Assembly: GCA_905221605.1 (NCBI GenBank)
Contig: CAJNDS010001557.1
Span: 1,543,501 to 1,607,500 of the forward strand
DNA length: 64,000 bases
Direction: 5' to 3'
Source: Symbiodinium natans
Lineage: Eukaryota > Sar > Dinophyceae > Suessiales > Symbiodiniaceae
The position numbers were made by a program, and so were the translations under genes. Positions 34,532-44,000 of this stretch are shown here, in pieces; the stretch's first letter is position 1, and each line of letters starts with the position of its first letter. The notes under the pieces were generated by a model. It was not told where the DNA came from, did not search any database, and worked only from the letters and a program-made list of their open reading frames with translations.

Positions 34532-34844
34532 AATAAGCAACCATAATATTATCCATTATATAATGTTATTGTTGAAAAACCACAACAGGCACCCACAAAA
34601 TGAAAAGTGAAGGTAAAAGTACTTAACAAAATGAGAACGAACAAGGTGGAACACGAAGCCCCAGAAAAAATAACGAATGAGACAAGCAGAATTTTAGAGA
34701 GAAAAAACGAGATGTGAAGAAAAACGAAACAGGGAACGAGAAAGAGAGAACGAAGAAGGAAGCGAAGTAAGAAAAAACGAATAAGGAACCCAGAACCTCA
34801 GACCCTGAGCCCTGACCTGAGAAGCCTCCTTTCACCTATTTTTT
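34532..34844 (-). repeat. PLV right terminal inverted repeat
   Basis: Reverse complement of 13516-13827, ending GGCTCCTTTCACCTATTTTTT in sense (start AAAAAATAGGTGAAAGG on the other strand). One-base differences occur in homopolymer runs. It ends directly at a long C tract. Confidence 0.95.
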
Positions 34845-35095
34845 CCCCCCCCCCCCCCCCCCTCCTCCCCCCCCCCCCTCCCCCCCCCCCTTCCCCCCCT
34901 CCCCCCCCCCCCTACCCCGGGGAGGGGGGGGAGGGGGGGGAGGGGGGGGAGGGGGCGGGAGGAGGGGAGGGGGGGGGGAGGGGGAGGGGGGGGAGGGAGG
35001 GGGGTGCGTTTTTTTTCCCAAAGCGCCCCTATGTCCTGTGCGCCTATGGTCCGTGAGTTTATGCGGTGAGAGGGGGGGAGGGGGGGGGGGATGCG
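34845..35095. repeat. Poly-C then poly-G tracts flanking the PLV right end
   Basis: C runs to about 34917, CCGGGG, then G runs broken by single A to about 35005, a short unique stretch (35005-35070) and another G run. Frames across it encode only Pro or Gly. It is a near mirror of the tract on the left flank. Confidence 0.85.
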
Positions 35096-37125
35096 CTTTT
35101 TACGCACTCTCAACTCCCTAAGCTTCCCTAAGGTCTCTAAGGTTTTTTCGGTACCTACCCCCCTTGAACCTCCCCTCCCTTAACCACCCTATAAGTTTAG
35201 GTTGGGGGTGCGTCTGTTGCTCATCACACAAGCCCTTTTGAGAGAACCTTGTGTGGGACCCACGCCCCTCAAGCCGAACCCTAAACCCTAAACCACTGCG
35301 AGAGGCAGACGGAGACGACGCTGCTCTGGTGGAGCAGCCAGCCACGAATCAAAACGTTTTACTTTGTTTCTTGTGATTTTCATGTCATGTTTCAGCCTGG
35401 AAGCCCACTTCGTGGTGTGGTGTTTAGGGTTCAGAGAGGTCTACGCTTTAACACAAGAAATCTGCGGCCCCAAGCCCTAAACCCTCAACCCAAAAGGAGG
35501 TGCCCTGTTCCTTCAAGGGCGTGCGAGGTGGGCGCGTGCGAGTTCGCGGGGCCCCGGCACCGCTAAAACCCTGTGGAGCTCTAACTTGCTGTGAAAATCC
35601 AATACTCGGGGAACCCCGAACTCTAAACCGTTTGATAAGCCAAGGTCCGCAGCCAAAAAAGAACACTAAACACCAAGCCCGAGGTATGCCTAATGCCCAG
35701 GCGCTCCCCTTGCCTAGGCGCTCCCCTTGTCTTCCGAAGACGTTTTGTGAAAACGGCAGTTCCCTCTGAATCGGGGAGTTTCTTATGTACCCGGAAGTAC
35801 TAAGAGTACATTATTTTCACAGGTCCCCTAAAGCTGAAACACCCGAAACGAGACTAGGGTTTAGGGTTTAGGGCTTGAGGTTTGGGGTTTAGGGTTTAGG
35901 GTTTAGGGTGAAGAAGCTGCAAAGGTACTTGAAGCAAAAGGGAGCGTTGTCGTTCGAAGAATCAGCGCCTGCTGCCGAGGCCTTCTCCGGTGTTTGAGGG
36001 GTTGGGGTGGTTAGGGTTTTAGGGCTTGTAGGGTATTAGGTTTTAGGCTTCTTAGGGTTAGGTTGTAGGTAGGGTTTTGGGGTTTAAGGCTTTAATGTTG
36101 AGGGTGTAGGGCTTCGGGGGTAAACAAGGTTGGTGGATTGCTGGTTGACTTTTTAGATATCTAGGCAGCGAAAAATGGCTGTGCATTTGGTATTGATGCA
36201 GGGTATGTGTATGTGCTTATTGGTGGGCTGTGCCAAAACCCCTAAACCCCAGACCCCAAACCCTAAACCCTAAACCCAGGTATAACAAGCCTCAAAGCTC
36301 CGCGAGCAAAATGACTTCTTGAGGTGGTCTTGGGACATTTCTTGTGTGGGTAGGGTTCGAAGGCTCACAGCCTCTTCAGGCGTTGCTATAGGAAAGGTTC
36401 CGAATCCGAATCCCTAAGCCCTAAGTTTGAGGGGGGTGGGAGAGGTATGCCAGGTTTCAGAGTTTTGAGGGTTGGGTATTGAGGCTTGGGGTGTAAGGTT
36501 GAGTATATTGCGTTCAGCCGGAGAAGTCTACGTGGTGACCCACCTTAACCGCTCCCAACCCCAACCTCAGCGGTTAGGCCTTAGGATCCAGCCCTAGACC
36601 CCTCAAAGCAGTAGAACCATACAAAACCCCTAGAGGACTGAGGGCCTTCGGGTTTAGGTTATAGGGTTTAGGGTTTAGGGCTTAGGGTTTAGGGTTTCGG
36701 GTTTCGGGTTTAGGGCCTCCTCAACCCTAAACCCTTAACCCTAAACCCTAAACCCTAAACCCTAAACCCTAAACCCTAAACCCTAAACCCTAAACCCTAA
36801 ACCCTAAACCCTAAACCCTAAACCCTAAACCCTAAACCCTAAACCTTGAGCTGGAGGAGCTTTGGAACGAGCGCGTCAGCGAGGCATGGGGTGGGGTTGC
36901 CGGAAAAAATGGTGTAGCAAGAACAAATGGATGCCAAGGTTATGCCGGGGGGGGGGCGGGGCTCAGGGGTTAGGGGTTTAGGGTCCAGGGTTCAGGGTTT
37001 AGGGTTTAGGGTTTAGGGTTTAGGGCTGGGTTCTCAAAGAGTTTCGGGGTGAGGCTCAGGGGTTTAGGGCTTGGGGCTTAGGGGACTTTAGGGGCGTTTG
37101 AGATCTCGGGCCTGCAAGCTGTGAC
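35096..37125. other. Gene-free host repeat DNA between the two large elements
   Basis: Unique GC-rich patches (35100-35290, 35500-35830, 36090-36230, 36290-36660) interspersed with short telomere-like arrays at 35277-35295, 35855-35910, 36255-36280, 36655-36845 and 36960-37025. No frame shows convincing coding features. Confidence 0.6.
36655..36845. repeat. Head-to-head telomere-repeat junction
   Basis: TTTAGGG-type units (36655-36715) run into CCTCCTCAA and then a regular CCCTAAA array (about 36724-36845, some sixteen units). G-strand repeats followed by C-strand repeats is the orientation expected of fused chromosome ends, although it can also arise from two independent repeat insertions. 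Confidence 0.85.
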
Positions 37126-37222
37126 GTTTAGGGTTTAGGGTTTAGGGTTTAGGGTTTAGGGTTTAGGGTTTAGGGTTTAGGGTTTAGGGTTTAGGGTTTA
37201 GGGTTTAGGGTTTAGGGTTTAG
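37126..37222 (+). repeat. TTTAGGG array invaded by the copia element
   Basis: About thirteen perfect TTTAGGG units, cut after TTTAG (37218-37222) by the 5' LTR. The array resumes with TTTAGGGTTTAGGG directly after the 3' LTR at 49070. Confidence 0.95.
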
Positions 37223-37396
37223 TGCGTGAGCTCCCTGGCAAGGTACGCATCTGCAGGCTGTTTTTGTTCGAGAAAGGCATGGATCCGGCCTCTTGGGTAG
37301 GGTTATAGGGGGTTTGGTAGGAACTCCGCTAGCCAGTTAACTCAATTGGGGGTGGTCCTAAAAGCAAAACCGTTGGGTCTTTTCCTACTTTACGTA
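37223..37396 (+). repeat. 5' LTR
   Basis: 174 bp, identical base for base to 48896-49069. Begins TG and ends TA rather than the usual CA. It is short for an LTR. It contains TAGGGTTATAGGGGGTTTGG, reminiscent of the telomere-like host repeats. Confidence 0.95.
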
Positions 37397-37411
37397 GGTT
37401 ATCAGCCGTAG
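37397..37411 (+). other. Candidate primer-binding site
   Basis: GGTTATCAGCCGTAG directly follows the 5' LTR. Copia elements often use a site beginning GGTTATCAG or GGTATCAG that pairs with initiator Met tRNA. The assignment rests on position and that resemblance. Confidence 0.5.
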
Positions 37412-37498
37412 ATAGCCTCTAGAGTTTGAGACTAGCTTAAGGGTTTCAGGGTCTAAGTGTTACATCGTGTGGGTGACGGGGTCCAAATCGCGCGTGCC

Positions 37499-40400
37499 AT
37501 GGATTCCTTCTTGAAGAATAGAAGAGTGACCAGCGCTGGGCCTGACCCAGAAATGGGTGATGTGCATGCTGAGACCGCGTATCAAACAGCCTTGAGCCAA
37601 ACCGGCAGTGGTGATCCTACAGCAGCTACTAGCGGAAGCTGGCAGGGCGAGGCGTCGCCTGGAGCATTAGAGCAGGGCCAAGCTGCTAAGCCTGTGGCGA
37701 GTCCTTTCCATTCGCAGAAGGTGCAAGCGGAGATTGACCTGTTGAGGAGTCGGCCAAGCACGTTGGACCAGGACGCCCAACGGGTCAATGTGGAGATAGA
37801 TGAAGCTGGCTTAGGAGATACAAATCAGGCAGGTAGGGAGCTGGAGCCGCCTTACAGCAAAGGCGATTTCAGTGCTACACCAGTCCGTGTGGCCCGACTG
37901 GAGCATCGGACTGAGATTCGCCCTGAGGCGGTGGTCTCCAGAACAGCACAGTGCGACGTGGGGCAGGGTTGGCGTGCGGAGGCCTCAGAGCCTACAGAGT
38001 ATGGGCCAGTGGAGGTGCTGGCGTCAGCAGAGAGTGCTCAACCTGCTCCTCTTCCCGACCGGTTGAGTGAGCATGAAGGGTTGACAGGTCGACCGCTACC
38101 CGGTGATCCTCGTGAGCTTGTGCCAGTCGCAGAGGGCTTGCCGTCGGATATGGAGGCATTGTTGCGACAGGTCTTGGAGGAGAACCGGAATCTCCGGGCA
38201 CGTCTGGAGCAAGCGCAGTTGGAGACGCAATCCAGCTGGCACAGTGGAGGTACGCGAGCTACTGGCCCTGAACCGGACCTTGTACAGCGTGTGCCAGAGT
38301 TTGTACAGCATTCGCCTGTGTCGTTTACGCCGGGTCATGGGGGTGCTCAAGTAGCTCCGTGGAGGAGTGCTGTGCAACCCTTTGCGATGTTGGGTCCAGA
38401 GGTGCTCCCCAACCACCGTGAAGGGATAGAAGTGAGAGGTATGGGTGAAGCGTTTGGGTTAGGGTCCGGGGAAGGGGCTTCGGCAAGGGCCGACTTGGAT
38501 CGCTATGCTGTTGCAGTCCCCAAGCCTGTTGTCCAGAGAGCTTTGCCTGCAGCAGAGGTGCAGACTGTGCCTCCCCGCATGATGGCTGTGAGCCATCCCA
38601 TGCCTGAAGCTGCCAGCCAATCTCTGCAAAGTCACTTGCCACTGAACGCATATCAGAGGTCTTCCTTAGCTGCAACATCCTTCGTTGCACCGGCGACGAT
38701 GCCTCGTCAACCTCCTGTACTAAGTCAAGGGGTAGGTGAAGTGCCAGGGTCCGTAGGTGGGGCCATAGAGGGTAGCCAAGGGTTTCATACTCCTAGGTCC
38801 AGCGGCAGAGGGGTGGGAACTTGGGGTGTGAGTAGCGACGGCTATCCTGTTTCGCCAGGTGGTACTGTCATCAGACCTCCGCCAGGGCCGCCTCCCGATT
38901 CGAGGGCCTGCCCCCAATCAGGACAGGTTGTAGGGTTGAGTGGGCAGTCAGGGTCCAGTGCATCCATGCCGGAGAGGCCGGAGGAGCCAGCGAAGTACAT
39001 CTTTGATCTGCCTAAGCTGCCATCGGCTGACATTGCCACGTCGGCAGTAACGTGCGGCAACTGGTTGGCGCAAGTTCGCCAAATTTTTACAGGGCTAAGC
39101 CCCACTGCAGCGAGTTGGTATGCCAGTGTGGAGTCTGCGGCGACAGCCCAATATCAACGTTGGCTAGTTGCGGATCCTTTAGACAGATTAGGTCTTGACC
39201 CTGCTGATGTTGTAGCGCATTTCGACGTCTTCAAATACCAAAGGGTAGAGTCCAGAGCCGTATCATTGGTCCTAGCCGCAGTTCCCAGTCATGTGAGAGA
39301 TGAAGCCGTGTCCAACTGCTGGCTGTCTACGGCAGCACTTATCTTCAGGATACAGTGCCTGTATCAGCCGGGAGGCTCGTCAGAGCGAGCAATGCTTCTT
39401 CATCAGCTTGTGAACCCTGAAGTGGCTAAATCGGTAGGGGCGGCAGTGACAATGCTGAGACGTTGGATGCAGCACCTGCAGCGTGTAAGAGAGTTGGGGG
39501 CATCTCTCCCAGACCCTTCACTATTGCTACGGGGAATAGATCAAGCTACATCGGGTCTTCTTGCGCAGTACCCTGCGGTAGGGTTTCGGGTGAATGCTTT
39601 CAGACATCGGGTAGCTTTGGACTACAATCCTTCAGTGTCCTCGGTTGTGAGTCTTGTGAGGCTTGTGCAAGCAGAGTGCGAAGCTGCTTCAATCAGTGGG
39701 GATTCTCAAGGGAGTCCCGATAAGCGTGCCCGGAATGCGGCAACAAGAACTGAACCTGAAACCCAACCTTCAAAGCCCACTTCCCCTGATCGTCCTCCTA
39801 ATATTAATGCTGCTGCGACGGATGCCGCGACAAAGGCCTTGGAAGGTCTAGGAGGGGATAAGGGTAAGGGGAAGGGGAAGGGGAAAGGGAAGGAACCCGG
39901 GAATAACCCTAGTCCTTGCCACAACTTTGTTGAGGGAAAGGGGTGTAGGTTCGGGGATTCTTGTCGCTTTAAGCATGACAGAACGGCTGCCCGAAAGCAG
40001 AAACGCTGCCTGGCATGTGGTCAGGAAGGGCATTTTCGTCCGGAGTGCCCATTGGTGTCACCCGAAAATCGGCAGGTCGTCAACCCATCAGAGGCTAACA
40101 GCCCTACCTCCCCAAAAACAGCGCCCAAGAAGCCTGGAGTTGCCCCGAAACCAAAAGTCATCCCTCAAGCTAAAGGTGTGGTAGAAGATGCGGGGGGCGC
40201 GAGCGTGTCAGGAAGCACTGCCACTTCGGGTCAGGACGTTGCTGCTAAAGCGCAGGAAGTCCTTTTCGCTGAGGCTGCTAAGCTTTTGCAAGGGGCCAAT
40301 CTGAAGACGTTGCATCTTTCTGAGGTTTCGGAGGAGGGATGTCTCAAGGAGTTGGGCATTGACAAGGGTTGGTTGATTAGTGCCGTGGCAAGTGCATCAG

Positions 40401-41098
40401 ATCAGAAATATGCGCTCGTTGATTCTGGAGCGACTAACGCCTTACGGCCTGCAGAACCGGGGGAGTTGGATTCGTCCAGGGTCATAAGGGTTGATCTGGC
40501 CAGTGGGGTAACGGAACTTCACATCAACAAACAGGGCACCCTTCTTAGTGAAGGTTCCTGTCAAGTTATCATTCCCGCCGGCTACCTTGTTCAGCTGGGT
40601 TTCTCCATCACCTGGAAAAAGAGGGGTTGTGTCATCAAGAGACGAGGTCAGGCGGCCCTTGATGTTACGGTGGTTAAAGGGTGCCCCTTAGTATCCCGGG
40701 AACAAGGGTTGAAGCTGGTGGCGGAGTACGAGGGCTTGCAAGAACGGGGTGAGGTTCCACTGCTAAAGCCGGCGACGACCGTAGACGAACCAGTGTTTGC
40801 TAGGGATCAGGCGCGGGCGTGGCTTGCGGCTAAGGTCGCGGGTGGAACTCTCACTCGGCAAGATCAGCTTATTTGGTTACGTAGTATGTTTCCCCATGTC
40901 CCCTATGAATTTCTTACACGCGTTGCCGGACAGGACGCTTCTCTGGAGGGGCTCAATTCGGAAGGAGTTCCATGGAACCGCCGACGACGACGGACTATCT
41001 CACGTGCAAAGCCGGGGGAGGTCTTGGTGCATTTGTTCGCGGGTCAGCAAAGGTGGAGAGTTCCAGGGGTTGTTGTGGAAGTGGAGAAGTCCAGGTAA
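37499..41098 (+). CDS. gag-pro: Gag-protease polyprotein, with the start of a methyltransferase-like region
   Basis: The frame opens at 37457; I prefer ATG 37499 (MDSFLKNRRV), giving about 1199 residues. Using 37457 as residue 1: residues 15-500 are low-complexity Pro/Ser/Gln-rich, and 510-770 are the helical Gag-like domain. A GK-repeat linker at about 800 precedes a CCCH finger at 821-839 (CHNFVEGKGCRFGDSC) and a CCHC knuckle at 851-864 (CLACGQEGHFRPEC). An aspartic protease active site is at 987-991 (VDSGA, D989). The last 20 residues (VLVHLFAGQQRW, FAG at 1194-1196, then VVVEVEKS) resemble motif I of C5-cytosine methyltransferases, and the matching motif IV lies in the next ORF. The frame stops at 41096-41098 beside CAG/GTAAGT. 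A -1 frame change, splicing or an indel is needed to reach Pol. Confidence 0.9.
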   Translation: MDSFLKNRRVTSAGPDPEMGDVHAETAYQTALSQTGSGDPTAATSGSWQGEASPGALEQGQAAKPVASPFHSQKVQAEIDLLRSRPSTLDQDAQRVNVEIDEAGLGDTNQAGRELEPPYSKGDFSATPVRVARLEHRTEIRPEAVVSRTAQCDVGQGWRAEASEPTEYGPVEVLASAESAQPAPLPDRLSEHEGLTGRPLPGDPRELVPVAEGLPSDMEALLRQVLEENRNLRARLEQAQLETQSSWHSGGTRATGPEPDLVQRVPEFVQHSPVSFTPGHGGAQVAPWRSAVQPFAMLGPEVLPNHREGIEVRGMGEAFGLGSGEGASARADLDRYAVAVPKPVVQRALPAAEVQTVPPRMMAVSHPMPEAASQSLQSHLPLNAYQRSSLAATSFVAPATMPRQPPVLSQGVGEVPGSVGGAIEGSQGFHTPRSSGRGVGTWGVSSDGYPVSPGGTVIRPPPGPPPDSRACPQSGQVVGLSGQSGSSASMPERPEEPAKYIFDLPKLPSADIATSAVTCGNWLAQVRQIFTGLSPTAASWYASVESAATAQYQRWLVADPLDRLGLDPADVVAHFDVFKYQRVESRAVSLVLAAVPSHVRDEAVSNCWLSTAALIFRIQCLYQPGGSSERAMLLHQLVNPEVAKSVGAAVTMLRRWMQHLQRVRELGASLPDPSLLLRGIDQATSGLLAQYPAVGFRVNAFRHRVALDYNPSVSSVVSLVRLVQAECEAASISGDSQGSPDKRARNAATRTEPETQPSKPTSPDRPPNINAAATDAATKALEGLGGDKGKGKGKGKGKEPGNNPSPCHNFVEGKGCRFGDSCRFKHDRTAARKQKRCLACGQEGHFRPECPLVSPENRQVVNPSEANSPTSPKTAPKKPGVAPKPKVIPQAKGVVEDAGGASVSGSTATSGQDVAAKAQEVLFAEAAKLLQGANLKTLHLSEVSEEGCLKELGIDKGWLISAVASASDQKYALVDSGATNALRPAEPGELDSSRVIRVDLASGVTELHINKQGTLLSEGSCQVIIPAGYLVQLGFSITWKKRGCVIKRRGQAALDVTVVKGCPLVSREQGLKLVAEYEGLQERGEVPLLKPATTVDEPVFARDQARAWLAAKVAGGTLTRQDQLIWLRSMFPHVPYEFLTRVAGQDASLEGLNSEGVPWNRRRRRTISRAKPGEVLVHLFAGQQRWRVPGVVVEVEKSR

Positions 41099-44000
41099 GT
41101 TCCAATGTGTGGCAGCACTTAATTGTGTGGGCTACGCTTGGGGTGGTGGGCGCCGTTCTCGGGGGTCCACCGTGCCGAACGATTAGCCGTTGTCGTGCTG
41201 AACAAGATGGGGGACCTCCTCCAGTCCGTGATCGGGGCGAAGGTCGCTGGGGCCTGGATGGCTTGTCCGGGGGGCAGTTGGACATCGTGCGTGAGGATAG
41301 TGTTCTCTGGCTTCGTTTCTTATTTCTGTACGCCATAGCCCAAGCGGCTGCGGATGGGCCTCCCTGTATCCCTGCTGCCGGTGGTGCAATAAGCAAAACC
41401 GCCAGCTCCCCTACTTTGTGTGGGTCATCTGATGGTATGGCGACGCAGGGTTCCGGGGTTGCAATGCCTACTGAAGTAACCGATCCTCTTGAACTTGCGC
41501 AGTGGGCTCTGCAGCAGGCGGCTGCGAACCTTGGTTTCTCCAGTGAAACGGCCAAGGGATTTCAGGGCACGGGCCATCAGCAATTCCTGAGGGATGGGCG
41601 ATTGGTTATGTTCGGCTGGGAGCACCCTCGAGACCCTGAAGAGTATTTAGAGCAAGCGTTGGCTCCTCCGAGGGGTTGGGCCTCGTGGTGGGCCTTCCAG
41701 GAGTGGTCTGATTTCTCCAGTGTGTATTCGACGTATCTGGCCCGATTTGATCAGGGTAAGTTTGGGCATGTACGGCCGAAGCCAACGTCGTTTGCTACCA
41801 ACTCTTGGTTCCTGTATGAGGCCTTGGATCAGCAATTTCTTACTGAGAGTGAAAGGCAGCGGTTTGGAAAGGGTCCTAGTGCTGGCAAGTCTCGGCTTCA
41901 GGAGGCTCCTACTTGGGCTCGTTGGGCTCCAGGGTTGTCGGCTGCCGTCCAGGCCGCGTGGTGCTCTTGGAAAAGGGAACAGGGAGAACAGGGGGTGGTG
42001 GAAGAGCGAAAATTGTGGCTGGCCAAGTTGACTGAGGATGAAATGTTTCAGCGTCATGTTGGTAATGACCATGTCCCTTTTCGGAAGGGTTGCCCGGTTT
42101 GTATTGCAGCTCAAGGACGGCAGCGGAGTCATTGGCGAGCTGCGGTTACGGGTCTGTATTCGGCATCATTCGACTTGGCAGGGCCGTTTGTTGACGGACA
42201 CAGCTTTGATCCGGTTGCTTCGGGAAGAGACAAGGGTCGCGGGTACAGGTTTTTCTTGGCTTGTGCTTTCACCGTACCGGTCTCCGGTGTACCGGGTGTT
42301 GAGGAGCGTTCGGAGATTCGCCTTGAGGGAGATGAGGTTTCGGATGAGCCGCCTATGTTGGTAGAGGCTTCGGGTGAAGCGGGTGATTTCGGTGCCGGTG
42401 TAAGCAAGGTAACTCATCGCGTCGTGGGTAAGCGCCCGGAGTCACCGGACGATCCTTCGGGCCCTGATGACGGTGTTCGTTGTCCTGATGCGTTTCCTCT
42501 TGAGGATCCCCCGTTACCGCCACCGTCGGAACCTCCGGCCCCTGTCAAGACCCGGACCTTGTTCCTTGGGGTTCCTTTGCGGTCTAAGCGCTCTAAAGAG
42601 GTTTTTCCGGCCGTTCAGGCGGTTATTAATCGCTTGGAGTCGTACGGTTTTCCGGTACATCGGTATCATGCTGACCGTGCCCAGGAGCTCCGGGCTCGGC
42701 CTTTGGTTGAGTGGTGCAGGGCGCGCGGTATTCACGCCACTTGGACTCCTGGTGAGGCTCCTGCGGGCAACAAAGCCGAGCTGGCGGTGCAACAGCTTAA
42801 GGGATTGGCTCGTAAGCTGCTTGCGGTGGCGGAGTTGGGCCCGAGTTTTTGGCCCTTGGCTGTGTTGCATGCGAGTCGCCGAAACTGGGTGCATCTTTGC
42901 AGTGATTTGGGTATACCTCAGCCCACTCTTCTCCCATTCGGCGTGCGTTTGCAGGCGCGTCAGCGTCACCGGTCTGGGTTTGCGTCTCACTGGAGGTCTC
43001 GCACGGTTCCTGGATTGTATTTGGGCCAGGCCCCGGACACGCCGGGCGGGCACCTTGTTCTTGTGGACTGTGATGGGGAAGAGAAAAAGGTGTTGTTGAC
43101 TAATACGGTGTATCCCCTCGGCCCCAAGACCCCCGAGCTCAAGAAACCTAAGTATCACCTTCGAGGTAAGAGTGCACCGGATTTCGTGCTCAGGACGGTG
43201 CGTGTGTCTGCGACCTGCATTGTGGTGCCTGATGTGCAGGGTTCCTTGGCCAGGTTGTCACCTGGGGGGGAGTGGGGTAAAGGTGAGCTTGAGTCGGATT
43301 CGGAATCGGTGCAAAATGAGTTTGAGTCCGACTTTGCTTTGGCGCACGGGGATGAAAAGCTTGCTAAGAAAAACTGTTTTGATGAATCTGGCAGATTTCG
43401 CCTCGATGCAGATGGGGAGCCGAGGGAGTTGCTAGATGAATGGGACGCGAGCCTAGGTGGTCTAGGCTGCTTGCATTTGTGTAGGGACTCGGAGGCATTC
43501 TTAAAATCCTGCCTAGAGGCTGAAAATTATGAGTTTGACATCTGTTTGGAGGTGCTGCGACGATGTGTGAAGAGGTTCCCCTCGCCTAAACGGTCTATCC
43601 TCGAAGGGGACAGAACCTACGCGGTCCTAGGACTGTATTGTCAAGGGGGTCTGAGGGGTATCACTCGCTACGCTAAAGGAAACGAGGACCTCACACGTTA
43701 CATCAATCGTTTTGTCGCGCATCATTACCCGGAAGGTCAATGGACTACGCTTTACCTATCACGAAACACTGTAGCTCCTATGCATCGTGATGCCCGGAAT
43801 GGTAACGGAGGGCTCGCCTGGATAGTAGGCCTGGGGCAGTTTCAAGGAGGAGGCTTGTGGATCGAAAAATGTCAAGGGCCAACGTTAAGAAAGCTGCCGG
43901 ATGGCAGGGTAAAGCCCGGAACAGTGCTTAACATCCATGATGAACCTCAGCTTTTTGATAGTACAGGGTGGCATGAAGCAGAGGCCTGGGTTGGTGAAGA

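Larger units (their letters stand above)
13516..34844. mobile_element. Integrated Polinton / Polinton-like virus, 21.3 kb
   Basis: An AT-rich, gene-dense block bounded by 312/313-bp terminal inverted repeats (13516-13827 and 34532-34844). It encodes protein-primed DNA polymerase B, a DDE integrase, an FtsK/HerA-type packaging ATPase, capsid-like proteins, a fibre with an S74 domain, GIY-YIG nucleases, a lipase and zinc-finger proteins. PolB plus rve integrase plus capsid genes is the hallmark of Polintons/Mavericks and related PLVs. I found no adenovirus-like protease and no helicase-primase. Any target duplication is hidden by C runs on both sides (TCCCC left, CCCCC right). Genes at both ends are zinc-finger proteins; the particle genes are central. 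A nonsense codon and apparent frameshifts suggest this copy may be inactive. Confidence 0.92.

Noticed and set aside
34836-35113. Pro/Gly-rich ORFs on the right flank of the PLV
   Set aside because: Same cause: C and G homopolymers.
37457-37498. Upstream ATG of the gag frame
   Set aside because: The ATG at 37499 gives a more usual start; the extra 14 residues are close to the primer-binding region. Not decisive.
41095-41115. A 21-nt intron at CAG/GTAAGT...GGCAG to join gag and pol
   Set aside because: Too short for a spliceosomal intron and divisible by three, so it would not change frame; it leads to a stop.
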